DNA of 64,000 nt from Oscillospiraceae bacterium (GCA_029098185.1 JAQXNV010000022.1:62001-126000), one strand, 5' to 3'. Positions 50,298 to 59,048 are shown, counted from the first letter of the stretch. Program-made: numbers and translations. The notes: generated by a model from the letters alone, not told the origin.

Positions 50298-50975
50298 TTG
50301 GCGAATAAAGTATTACCTACCAAAAGCCAGTTGATCGCTACGAAGAAGCAGCTCAAGCTCGCCAAAAAGGGCTACGAGCTGATGGATCGGAAGCGTAATG
50401 TTCTCATTCGTGAGATTATGATGTTGCTTGGTGAGGCCGGAAAGATCCAGGATAAGATCGACGTGACCTTCCAGGAAGCTTACGATGCGCTGGAGCTTGC
50501 CAATATTACCATTGGCAACACCGGCGAATTGGCCAGCACCATCCCGTTTGACGACGGACTGACCGTTGCATATCGCAGCGTCATGGGCGTAGAGCTTCCA
50601 ATGGTAGACTGGGTGGAGACCAAGATGGACACCGTGCCATACGGTCTGCACTCCAGTAATGTCTCATTAGACGATGCGTTTCTCAAATTCATCGAGGTAA
50701 AGCGGATGTCTGCTGAGCTGGCAGAGATCGAAAACAGTGTGTTCCGTCTTTCTGACGCAATCAAAAAGACAACAAGACGTGCAAACGCCTTGAAGAACAT
50801 TATGATTCCTCGCTTCCAGTCCGATATTAAATTTATCAAAGAAGTACTGGAAGAAAGAGAAAGAGAAGAATTCTCACGTATGAAGATCATCAAGCGGAAC
50901 AAGGCAAAGGCTGCGGCCGAAGAAGCGGAAGCAGAGCTTGCCAGAAAAGCAGCGCTGGAACAAGCGACTGCCTGA
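50298..50975 (+). CDS. ntpD: V-type ATP synthase subunit D (TTG start)
   Basis: LPTKSQLIATKKQLKLAKKGYELMDRKRNVLIREIM, RRANALKNIMIPRFQSDIKFIKEVLEEREREEFSRMKIIK. Confidence 0.97.
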   Translation: MANKVLPTKSQLIATKKQLKLAKKGYELMDRKRNVLIREIMMLLGEAGKIQDKIDVTFQEAYDALELANITIGNTGELASTIPFDDGLTVAYRSVMGVELPMVDWVETKMDTVPYGLHSSNVSLDDAFLKFIEVKRMSAELAEIENSVFRLSDAIKKTTRRANALKNIMIPRFQSDIKFIKEVLEEREREEFSRMKIIKRNKAKAAAEEAEAELARKAALEQATA

Positions 50976-50996
50976 AAATCAGCTTGATCAATCGCA

Positions 50997-51028
50997 ATCG
51001 GCGGGGGGCCTCGGCCCTCCGCCTTTTG
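50997..51028 (+). terminator. Terminator of the V-ATPase operon
   Basis: GGCGGGGGGCC-tc-GGCCCTCCGCC-TTTT. Confidence 0.75.
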
Positions 51029-51188
51029 CTGTTTGTGGCGATCTTGTGGAAAAAAGACAAGTGAGACCATGGGATCTGCCTGTTTTGCGGGACGAAAAAT
51101 TCCCGTGAGATTCTGTCTTAGCTGTAGCTTTTTGCTACAAGTTATGGTACAATAACAGTAAAATACATAGCGGAAAGGATGGAACAAA

Positions 51189-52442
51189 ATGAGTGGAGTT
51201 CCTTTTTGTCCGGGAGAAATTCTGATCCCGAAAGAGCATTTGGAAAAGTGGAGTGTAGTGGCGTGCGATCAGTTTACCTCGCAGCCGGACTACTGGAAAG
51301 CAGTGGAGCAGGACGTAGAAGGGTATCCATCCAGCTACAATCTGATCTTCCCAGAGGCCTATCTGGATACCGTTGATTTTGATGAGAAAGTTAAATCCAT
51401 CAACAATACCATGAAGCAGTATCTCCGGGAAGGTGTTTTTCAGGCCTACCGCAACAGTATGGTCTATGTGGAGCGCACCCTGAAAAGCGGTAAGATCCGC
51501 CGGGGCGTCCTGGGATTGCTGGACTTGGAGGAGTATGACTACAAAAAGGGTTCCCGCAGCCTGGTGCGTGCCACAGAAGCCACCGTGGAGGATCGTTTGC
51601 CGCCACGGGTACGCATTCGGGAAAACGCTTTTTTGGAGCTGCCCCATGTTCTGGTGCTGATCGATGACCCGGAGAAGAAGATCATCGAGCAGTTTGAGGA
51701 CGTTAAAGCAGACCGGGAAAAGCTGTATGATTTCGATCTGAACATGGACGGCGGTCACATTACCGGCTACCGCATGAAAGGCCCTGATTACATGAAGGTG
51801 ATGCACGGCTGTGACGAGCTGGCAAAGATGGAAAACTTCTCCGCAAAGTACAACCTGTTTGGCAGAGCGCCATTGGTATTTGCTGTGGGCGACGGCAACC
51901 ATTCTTTGGCGGCGGCCAAGGCCTGCTATGAGGAGAAAAAGCGTCTGGGCATGGTGGACCGCATGAGTCCGGCCCGTTACGCACTGGTAGAGGTGTGCAA
52001 TCTCCACGAAGATTCCCTGGAGTTCGAGGCGATCCACCGGGCTGTGTTCGACGTGGACCACAAGAAGTTCCTGTCTGCACTCCAGTCCTTCTGCGAAGCC
52101 CAGGAAGGCCGTCAGGAGGCGCAGACCTTTACCGTTCTGGCAGATGGCAAGGAGGAAACCATCACCGTCGAGCATCCAAAGCACACGCTGGCCGTAGGCA
52201 CCGTACAGGACTTCATCGACCAGTATATCGCTGTCAATGGCGGCCGGGTCGATTATATCCACGGGCAGGATGTCACCCGCGATCTGGCCGCAAAGGGTGC
52301 CGTCGGCATCCTGCTGCCGCCAATGGCGAAAGACCAGCTTTTCCCAACTGTCATTCAGGAGGGCGCCTTGCCGAGAAAGACCTTCTCCATGGGCGAAGCC
52401 AGCGACAAGCGCTACTATTTGGAGTGCCGGAAAATTCGATAA
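51189..52442 (+). CDS. DUF1015 family protein
   Basis: VVACDQFTSQPDYW, PEAYLDTVD, FAVGDGNHSLAAAKACYE, GILLPPMAKDQLFPTVIQEGALPRKTFSMGEA. Confidence 0.9.
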   Translation: MSGVPFCPGEILIPKEHLEKWSVVACDQFTSQPDYWKAVEQDVEGYPSSYNLIFPEAYLDTVDFDEKVKSINNTMKQYLREGVFQAYRNSMVYVERTLKSGKIRRGVLGLLDLEEYDYKKGSRSLVRATEATVEDRLPPRVRIRENAFLELPHVLVLIDDPEKKIIEQFEDVKADREKLYDFDLNMDGGHITGYRMKGPDYMKVMHGCDELAKMENFSAKYNLFGRAPLVFAVGDGNHSLAAAKACYEEKKRLGMVDRMSPARYALVEVCNLHEDSLEFEAIHRAVFDVDHKKFLSALQSFCEAQEGRQEAQTFTVLADGKEETITVEHPKHTLAVGTVQDFIDQYIAVNGGRVDYIHGQDVTRDLAAKGAVGILLPPMAKDQLFPTVIQEGALPRKTFSMGEASDKRYYLECRKIR

Positions 52443-52519
52443 CGCTAACGTTGATCATCAGGGCTATAGCGTCGGTCGAGATCAACGATACCATTTATTT
52501 ATTAGCGCATAGAAATAGC

Positions 52520-52557
52520 AGAACCGCCGAGACAGAAGTGTTCCGGCGGTTTTGTTG
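52520..52557 (+). terminator. Terminator of the DUF1015 gene
   Basis: AACCGCCG...CGGCGGTT-TTGTTGTTTT. Confidence 0.65.
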
Positions 52558-52588
52558 TTTTGCAGTATAAAAAATGGGGGCAGATCCT

Positions 52589-53128
52589 TTAGGCCACAGG
52601 CTGTTCCCGTTCTGGAGAAGCATTTTGGGGCAGGCCCTTTTTACATTTTAGCTGTCCGACAGGGATGAGCAGCCGGAACAAAAAGCGCACGATGGGACTG
52701 CATACAAGGATCATCACCGGATAGGCTACCATGGCGTTCAGCGGCATATGGTGGAGCCAGGACATCCAGACGCCGCTGGTAAATCCCTGTTCGATGAGCG
52801 CACCGTAAAAAGATTCCAGGATGACGATCTGCGTGACAGTGAAGAGCTGAAATAAAACCGTGCCCATCCACGGCTTTGTGATCCAGGGACCAGCTACCTT
52901 TCTCATGAGAAACCCGGAAACAGGGCAGGCGACAAAAAAGTCCAGGCAAAAGCAGACGACACAAGTGAGCGGGAAGAGCATACACGTCATTTGCACGGCA
53001 GCAAAGGTAAATCCCAGGGCCATGATCATATTATAGGTCAGCATCACCGAACACATGAATAGCACGCACATCACCGTAAAAATAAGTTCTTCCCGTCGAT
53101 TTTCCGGCATCCTCATCTTTTCCGACAT
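52589..53128 (-). CDS. DUF2798-like integral membrane protein
   Basis: REELIFTVMCVLFMCSVMLTYNMIMALGF, 4 TM; start MSEKMRMPENRREE with SD. Confidence 0.75.
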   Translation of the reverse strand: MSEKMRMPENRREELIFTVMCVLFMCSVMLTYNMIMALGFTFAAVQMTCMLFPLTCVVCFCLDFFVACPVSGFLMRKVAGPWITKPWMGTVLFQLFTVTQIVILESFYGALIEQGFTSGVWMSWLHHMPLNAMVAYPVMILVCSPIVRFLFRLLIPVGQLKCKKGLPQNASPEREQPVA

Positions 53129-53305
53129 TGTTTCAACATCCTCCTTGTCGATCGTAGTTGTTCCAAACGAGATTACGTTCAGTCTACCACAAAAAATCAG
53201 GTGGATGTAAGCATGATTTTTCGGTTTTGCCAAAGTTTGTGCAATCTTCTTACAAATACAGACCTGCGCAGACATGAGATTTGCACAAGAAAATGGGAAT
53301 GATTC

Positions 53306-54025
53306 TTACGGATTTTTGCCTTTGGGGCAGACTCGCATACAGATGCCGCAGACAGCGCCCCGACCGATTTTTTGATAAGCAGTTTTCATATGCTGACTGC
53401 ATTTGTCCGGCAGGAACAGCGCTGTGCGCTCCATGCCAGGCTGCCACATTTTGCCCAGAATGGCGCCGGCAGGACAGGCATCCCGGCAGATGGTACAGTC
53501 ACCGCAAACAGCGTGAGGCGTGACCGGCTGCTGTGGAAAGGGACAGTCGGTGAATAGCGAGCCGAGACGCACCCGAGGTCCAAATTCCCGGTGCAGGAAC
53601 AGGGCGCTTTTGCCGATGGTTCCCAGTCCGCAGTGACAGGCCAGATGTTTGTGGGAGAAGCGTCCCTTGTAGTTCCAGCCGTTTTTGTTGATGCTTTGGG
53701 AAGCGGCCACCGTCAGATAGCGATAGCCGTTTCGTTCCAGCATCATGCCGGCCCGCAGGAGCATCTGGTCGAGAAACGTGTTGACTGTGCGGTAATGGTG
53801 AAAATAGGTGTGGGTCGGCGCATCATCGATTTCGTCCACAATGGCGTCCGATAAGCGCACCACGATGCTCATGCCATAACGGCAGTTTCCAACGCCCAGA
53901 CCGTCCTGCTCCATCTGCTCCAGATCTTGTTGCTCCAGGGCCGTAAAGCCTACATCGCTGACGCCGTTGGCAAAGAGCATCTGGCGCAGGTCCTCCTGGA
54001 GCTGTAAAATTTCCTGTGTATTCAT
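53306..54025 (-). CDS. Epoxyqueuosine reductase (QueG)-like 4Fe-4S protein
   Basis: GLGTIGKSALFLHREFGPRVRLGSLFTDCP, CGDCTICRDACPAGAI, CGICMRVCPKG; start MNTQEILQLQEDL. Confidence 0.8.
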   Translation of the reverse strand: MNTQEILQLQEDLRQMLFANGVSDVGFTALEQQDLEQMEQDGLGVGNCRYGMSIVVRLSDAIVDEIDDAPTHTYFHHYRTVNTFLDQMLLRAGMMLERNGYRYLTVAASQSINKNGWNYKGRFSHKHLACHCGLGTIGKSALFLHREFGPRVRLGSLFTDCPFPQQPVTPHAVCGDCTICRDACPAGAILGKMWQPGMERTALFLPDKCSQHMKTAYQKIGRGAVCGICMRVCPKGKNP

Positions 54026-54141
54026 GGGGACTCCTCCTTTTTGTTCTTTCAGTATACCACACAAGGAAAGATGGGTCAAAAACGGCGTGTAAACGCTGGG
54101 AAAAGCCTGGGTAAAAAGCGATGAAACCCCAAGCGGAAACC

Positions 54142-54170
54142 TTGCAAAGTGAACGGATTGGTGATAAAAT
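54142..54170 (+). promoter_or_regulatory. Putative sigma-A promoter of corA
   Basis: TTGCAA-N17-TAAAAT. Confidence 0.6.
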
Positions 54171-54262
54171 AGGAACATACTTCAAAAAAGATGATCTAGA
54201 AAGGAAGTGGCGTTTTGAAACCAGACCCGTTGTTATGGAGCACAACTGAATCCGAGACCACA

Positions 54263-54293
54263 AGACGCCGCGGAATCGCTGCGTCTCATTTTT
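54263..54293 (+). promoter_or_regulatory. Attenuator-like hairpin in the corA leader
   Basis: AGACGC-c-GCG-GAAT-CGC-t-GCGTCT followed by CATTTTTG just before the corA SD. Confidence 0.5.
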
Positions 54294-54308
54294 GAAGGGA
54301 TGATTACG

Positions 54309-55235
54309 ATGATTCGATTTTACAAAAGCAATATTCACGGCAAGATCCAGCCCATTGATGACTGGGAGCAGGGCTGTTGGGTGCGCTGTATCCGGCCCAA
54401 TGAAAGTGAGCTGGAGCAGCTCATCAACGATTATCACATTGAACCGGAATTTATCCGCAGCGCCATCGACGAAGAGGAGTCCTCCCACATTGACACTGAG
54501 GACGACAACACCCTGATCATTCTCGATATTCCGATCCAGGTAGATGCTGAGGGCGATCTGGAATTTAGTACCGTGCCGCTGAGTATTATTCTCACGCCGA
54601 AAAATGTCATCACCATCTGCATGAACGAAAACATGATCCTGGACAATTTTGCCAATGGAACGGTCAAAAATGTGTATACCCATTACCGGGTGCAGTTTAT
54701 TTTAAAGATCATGTTTTCCATCGCTACCCGCTATATCATGAACCTGCGGCAGATCGACCGGTACAGCGCTCAAGTTGAAAAGAGCCTGGAAAAGTCGCTG
54801 AAGAACAGCGAACTGATGAAGCTGCTGGATATTAAGAAATCGCTGGTTTACCTGTCCTCGTCGCTAAAAGCCAACGAGCGCACCATCGAGCGGATCCGCT
54901 TGGGGCGCAGCATCAAGCTGTATGAGGAGGACCATGATCTTTTGGAGGACCTGCTCATTGAGATCAAACAGGGAATCGATATGTCCAGTAATTCCCTGAG
55001 CATTATTTCCAGTACCACCGACGCCTACACCGGTATCGTGTCCAACAACCTGAACATCGTCATGAAGGTGCTCACTTCCGTGACGCTGATCATTGCGATC
55101 CCGACGTTGATCTCCGGTATTTACGGCATGAACGTAGAAGGCTTACCGCTGCCGCACTTCTGGTTTGTGATGGCCTTTAGTGCTGTGGTGACGGCTGTGA
55201 CCTTTATCCTGCTGCGAAAGAAAAATATGCTATGA
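54309..55235 (+). CDS. corA: CorA-family Mg2+/divalent cation transporter
   Basis: C-terminal TLISGIYGMNVEGLP (GMN motif), two C-terminal TM helices; ATG 54300 or 54309. Confidence 0.92.
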   Translation: MIRFYKSNIHGKIQPIDDWEQGCWVRCIRPNESELEQLINDYHIEPEFIRSAIDEEESSHIDTEDDNTLIILDIPIQVDAEGDLEFSTVPLSIILTPKNVITICMNENMILDNFANGTVKNVYTHYRVQFILKIMFSIATRYIMNLRQIDRYSAQVEKSLEKSLKNSELMKLLDIKKSLVYLSSSLKANERTIERIRLGRSIKLYEEDHDLLEDLLIEIKQGIDMSSNSLSIISSTTDAYTGIVSNNLNIVMKVLTSVTLIIAIPTLISGIYGMNVEGLPLPHFWFVMAFSAVVTAVTFILLRKKNML

Positions 55236-55236
55236 A

Positions 55237-55263
55237 AAGTGCCGCGCTGTCGGCGCTTTTTTA
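55237..55263 (+). terminator. Terminator of corA
   Basis: AGTGCCG-cgctgt-CGGCGCT-TTTTT. Confidence 0.6.
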
Positions 55264-55283
55264 TCGCCAAGAGAGCGGGGCGC

Positions 55284-55494
55284 CCCCCGCCTGACGGCGG
55301 GGGACAGGGACATTTCGCTGTCGGCGCTTTGATTGCTCGATAGAAGGACGCTTTCCGCTCACCATCAAGGACAGGCGTATTTTTCCTGGCGCTTTCCGCT
55401 CATCATTAAGGATAAGCTATTTTTCCCTGGCGCTTTGATCGTTCGAAAGAAGGGCACTTTCCGCTGACCATTAAGGACAAGCATATTTTTTCCT
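55284..55494 (+). repeat. Intergenic hairpin CCCCCGCCTGACGGCGGGGG followed by three tandem imperfect repeats
   Basis: Hairpin 55284-55303; units GGCGCTTT...CTTTCCGCTCACCATCAAGGACA...TTTTTCCT at 55323-55387, 55388-55428 (shorter), 55429-55494. Confidence 0.8.
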
Positions 55495-55611
55495 GACATT
55501 TTCACCGGAAGAATACTTGTCGTTTGGCGGCGAAAAAAATATTTTTCTAGGCGTGCTGTCCATTTTATGGTACAATAGATTCGGCAGATTTTTCAGAAAA
55601 GAGGGAATGCT

Positions 55612-56160
55612 ATGGAACGCAAACAGATTTTTTCCAATAAGATAGAAGAGGCGGCAAAAACGCTGCGAGCTGGCGACACTGTGCTGTTCAGCGGCACAGT
55701 TTACACGGCTCGAGATGCCGCGCACAAAAAGATTGTCGCCGCGCTGGACAGCGGTGAGCCGCTGCCGTTTCCGCTAAAGGGGGCAACTGTCTACTATGCA
55801 GGGCCGACGCCGGCGCCAGAAGGCATGGCCATTGGCTCCTGTGGGCCGACGACCTCTGGCCGGATGGATCCCTATTCACCTCGGCTGCTGGATCTGGGCC
55901 TCAAGTGCATGATCGGAAAAGGCGAGCGCTCTCCGGCTGTAGTAGACGCCATCCGGCGAAACGGTGCCGTTTATCTGTGCGCCATCGGCGGAGCGGGCGC
56001 TCTGGCAGCCCAGTGCGTCAAAAAGCTGGAGGTCATCGCTTTTCCAGAGCTTGGCTGTGAGTCTGTCAAGCGGCTGGAGGTAGAAAACTTTCCGCTGATC
56101 GTTGCCATCGACAGTCAGGGCAACAGTCTTTTTGACCGAAACTCCCACAACGCAGATTGA
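55612..56160 (+). CDS. Fumarate hydratase/tartrate dehydratase beta-subunit-like (Fe-S hydro-lyase C-terminal domain)
   Basis: GDTVLFSGTVYTARDAAHKKI, YYAGPTPAPEGMAIGSCGPTTSGRMDPYSP, MIGKGERS, AIGGAGALAAQCVKKLEVIAFPELGCESVKRLEVENFPLIVAIDSQGN. Confidence 0.92.
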   Translation: MERKQIFSNKIEEAAKTLRAGDTVLFSGTVYTARDAAHKKIVAALDSGEPLPFPLKGATVYYAGPTPAPEGMAIGSCGPTTSGRMDPYSPRLLDLGLKCMIGKGERSPAVVDAIRRNGAVYLCAIGGAGALAAQCVKKLEVIAFPELGCESVKRLEVENFPLIVAIDSQGNSLFDRNSHNAD

Positions 56161-56167
56161 GGTGCTT

Positions 56168-57373
56168 ATGACAAATTTCATTATTCGCTTGTTCATCCGT
56201 GACTACAAGGACACGGAGAATCCCACCGTCCGCACGGCTTACGGCAAAGTGGCCGGCCTGGTGGGCATCGTTACGAACCTCCTGCTGACCGCTGCGAAAA
56301 TGCTTGTTGGGATCCTGTTTAACAGCATCGCCATCACTGCCGACGCCATCAACAACCTGACCGACTCCGCTTCTTCTGTAGTGACCATGGTCGGGTTTAA
56401 GCTGGCGTCTAAGCCGGCTGATGAGGAACATCCCTACGGCCATGCCCGCATCGAGTATATCGCCGGACTGATCGTGTCGATCATTATTCTGGTGCTGGGT
56501 GTGGAGCTGGGACGCTCTTCTCTGGACAAGATCATTTCTCCGGAAGAGACCGGCTTTAATTTTGTCGTGCTGGGCGTTTTGATCGGCTCCATTCTGGTCA
56601 AGTTATGGCAGTGTTTGTTCTATCGGAAAATGGGAAAATCTATCCACTCCACTACGCTGAAAGCAACGGCTACCGACAGCCTCAACGATGTGGTCGCAAC
56701 GTCCGTCGTCCTGATCGGTACGGTGATCTCTTACTTCATCGGCTTTAATCTGGATGGCTATCTCGGTATGGCGGTGGCGATCTTCATCATCATTTCCGGC
56801 ATCCAGCTGGTCCGGGAGACTTCCAGCCCGCTCATGGGACAGGCGCCTTCCCAAGCGCTGGTGGAGCAGCTGCGCAAGCTGTTTGATGGTTGTGACCAGA
56901 TCATCGGCTATCACGATCTACAGCTTCACGATTACGGCGAGCAGATGTATTTTGCCACGGTCCACTTTGAGATGGACAACACCATGACGCTGGAAGAAAG
57001 CCACGGGATCATTGACCGTCTGGAGCGACAGGTAAAGGAACAATACAACGTAGAGCTGGTAGCCCATCTGGACCCGGTCACGGTTGGCGATGCGCGGACG
57101 AATCAGCTGCAATCGGATATTTTATCTTTCCTGCATACGATCTCACCGCTTTTGTCCATCCATGATTTTCAGGTGGAGTGGGAGACGCCTACGGTGATCT
57201 CCTTTGACCTGCTGGCGCCATACCGCTTTCATTTGGAGGATGAGGCGCTGGAGGACGTTGTGACAAAAGGCGTACATCATCTTTGTCCCGGTTCCACGCT
57301 GCGGCTCGTCATCGACCACGGCGACCATCTGCCCGATGGGGAAAAGCTGGAAGAAGAACAGGACAGATCCTAA
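56168..57373 (+). CDS. Cation diffusion facilitator (CDF) family transporter
   Basis: NSIAITADAINNLTDSASSVVTMVGFKLASKPADEEHPYGHARIEYIAGL, TDSLNDVVATSVVLIG; ATG 56168. Confidence 0.93.
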   Translation: MTNFIIRLFIRDYKDTENPTVRTAYGKVAGLVGIVTNLLLTAAKMLVGILFNSIAITADAINNLTDSASSVVTMVGFKLASKPADEEHPYGHARIEYIAGLIVSIIILVLGVELGRSSLDKIISPEETGFNFVVLGVLIGSILVKLWQCLFYRKMGKSIHSTTLKATATDSLNDVVATSVVLIGTVISYFIGFNLDGYLGMAVAIFIIISGIQLVRETSSPLMGQAPSQALVEQLRKLFDGCDQIIGYHDLQLHDYGEQMYFATVHFEMDNTMTLEESHGIIDRLERQVKEQYNVELVAHLDPVTVGDARTNQLQSDILSFLHTISPLLSIHDFQVEWETPTVISFDLLAPYRFHLEDEALEDVVTKGVHHLCPGSTLRLVIDHGDHLPDGEKLEEEQDRS

Positions 57374-57408
57374 GAAAAAAGACTCCCAAAAGGGAGTCTT
57401 TTTTTCTT
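57374..57408. terminator. Bidirectional terminator
   Basis: AAAAAAGACTCCCAAAAGGGAGTCTTTTTTT between convergent genes. Confidence 0.85.
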
Positions 57409-57415
57409 AGCCGGC

Positions 57416-57847
57416 TTAACCTTCTACAAAAGATGTGAAGCATTCTGCCATTTGATCGGCTTTGCCGTTGCTGCTGTAAAACAGCGCCACATAATTTCCA
57501 ATTTTGGTTACTTTTTCCTGCTCGCCGTGGCCGGAATGGCTCTGGTAACTGTTGAGCTTTTGCGCACAACGATTGGCGGCGTCATCGGAGATAGCTTCGA
57601 TCAAAACGATGGCGGCGCCATTTTTTGTTTTTGCGGAAAATTGTTTCACATCGCCGCTGTCCACATCATAGACTGTTTTCAAGTCGCCGATGGATTGGGA
57701 AGAATAGTTGCCGTTATCATAGGCTTCGATGGCGGCGACCGTGCTGGACAGATCAACGTCCTTGGTGGCGACGGTTTTACTGCCGCAGCCGACGAGAGAC
57801 AGCAGCATGATTGCTGCACAAGCGATGGGGAACCATTTTTGTTTCAT
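57416..57847 (-). CDS. DUF4358-like lipoprotein
   Basis: Lipobox LLSLVGCGS; KFSAKTKNGAAIVLIEA, pattern resembling DUF4358. Confidence 0.7.
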   Translation of the reverse strand: MKQKWFPIACAAIMLLSLVGCGSKTVATKDVDLSSTVAAIEAYDNGNYSSQSIGDLKTVYDVDSGDVKQFSAKTKNGAAIVLIEAISDDAANRCAQKLNSYQSHSGHGEQEKVTKIGNYVALFYSSNGKADQMAECFTSFVEG

Positions 57848-58034
57848 GCGTGAACAGACCTTTCTGAGAATCCATAATAGTTATAGTTTACCACATTTTT
57901 ATGCAGGAAGCAATGCGGAAAAGACTGACATTGGAAAAGAGGCCAGCAGGAGAATAGACGGATGGCTTTTGCGCAGACTAGCAAAGGATGTGACACCACA
58001 TCGCAAGGAATGCTTTTAGAAAGGAGCTGTTGTT

Positions 58035-58385
58035 ATGACAAACTTAAAATGTAGCGTAGAGAACTGCGCCAACTACAAGGAACATCGCTGCTGTCTGCCC
58101 AACATTGAAGTGCGGGGCGAGGAGTCAGACAGCCGGTACGAAACGTGCTGCGCGTCTTTTGTCAGCAAACAAGAAGGCGTGACCAACGTTGTGCGCCACG
58201 ATGACCCAAATACAGAATTGGAGATTCGCTGCACAGCGGAGAAATGTGTCCACCACTGCCATGGCGACCAATGTGATGCCAACTGTGTCTGCGTTGGCAC
58301 CTACAGCTATGATACGCAGCGGATCGGTGAGACGCAATGTGAGACCTTTGCCAACACCAAGCTGAAGAATATCCACGACGAGTGA
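58035..58385 (+). CDS. DUF1540 Cys-rich protein (two Cys-rich modules)
   Basis: LKCSVENCANYKEHRCCLPNIEVRG...CCASF and IRCTAEKCVHHCHGDQCDANCVCVG...CETF. Confidence 0.88.
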   Translation: MTNLKCSVENCANYKEHRCCLPNIEVRGEESDSRYETCCASFVSKQEGVTNVVRHDDPNTELEIRCTAEKCVHHCHGDQCDANCVCVGTYSYDTQRIGETQCETFANTKLKNIHDE

Positions 58386-58538
58386 TCCCACAAAACGCAG
58401 GCGGCTTTGGCTGCCTGTTACATACGGTCAGCAGAAGGCTTATTTTTCCCAAACAGATGCGGAGAAGTTGTGGGAAAGATAGGTGATTTTTCTTTTTTTG
58501 CCGTGATAATTTTACACAAAAAAATTGGAAAAAATGAA

Positions 58539-58567
58539 TTGACAATTTAAACCAGAAATGCTATAAT
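58539..58567 (+). promoter_or_regulatory. Perfect-consensus sigma-A promoter
   Basis: TTGACA-N17-TATAAT. Confidence 0.8.
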
Positions 58568-58571
58568 CACG

Positions 58572-58590
58572 CTAACTTAATTTAGCGCAT
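58572..58590 (+). promoter_or_regulatory. Inverted-repeat operator candidate at predicted +1
   Basis: CGCTAA-cttaat-TTAGCG immediately after the -10 hexamer. Confidence 0.5.
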
Positions 58591-58624
58591 TCCCCCAAAA
58601 AAATCAATTTGAGGTGAATTTTTT

Positions 58625-59002
58625 ATGAAAAAGTTATTGATCGCAATTATGGCATCTTTGGCGCTGGCGTCCTCGGTGGCGCTAGCAGGCTGTGGCGGTG
58701 GCGCACCAGCCAGCATTGACGGCACCTGGGAAATTACAGAAATGACCCAGGATGGACAGGATATGCTGGAGTTGGTAAAATCCCTTGGCGGACTTGCCGG
58801 CGTATCCGGAGCCGATGACGGGGCAGTCGTGGAATTTAAAGACGGTAAAGCCACGATGTCGATGATGGGAGAGACCAGCGACATGGGTGCGTACAGCTAT
58901 GAAAATGGCAAGCTGACCATGGGCAACGATACGGTACAGGTCGATGGAGACACCATCAGCATAGAAGCCAATGGCGCTAAAATGGTTTTGAAGAAAAAGT
59001 AA
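58625..59002 (+). CDS. Small lipoprotein (lipocalin-like beta-rich)
   Basis: Lipobox ALAGCGGG; IDGTWEITEMTQDGQDM, repeated KATMSMMG/GKLTMGNDTV/DTISIEANG strands. Confidence 0.75.
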   Translation: MKKLLIAIMASLALASSVALAGCGGGAPASIDGTWEITEMTQDGQDMLELVKSLGGLAGVSGADDGAVVEFKDGKATMSMMGETSDMGAYSYENGKLTMGNDTVQVDGDTISIEANGAKMVLKKK

Positions 59003-59013
59003 TCTCGCAACAT

Positions 59014-59048
59014 ACGGGCCTCCGAGGGATCGGAGGCTTTTCTTTTTG
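59014..59048 (+). terminator. Terminator of the lipoprotein gene
   Basis: GCCTCCGA-ggga-TCGGAGGC-TTTTCTTTTT. Confidence 0.75.

Noticed and set aside
51135-52262. 375-aa antisense ORF opposite DUF1015
   Set aside because: No domain signature and complete overlap with a supported gene.
54177-54308. M-box Mg2+ riboswitch upstream of corA
   Set aside because: Length and conserved M-box blocks not recognised by eye; retained only as a generic leader/attenuator candidate.
55323-55494. CRISPR array
   Set aside because: Contiguous tandem repeats without unique spacers; one unit internally deleted.
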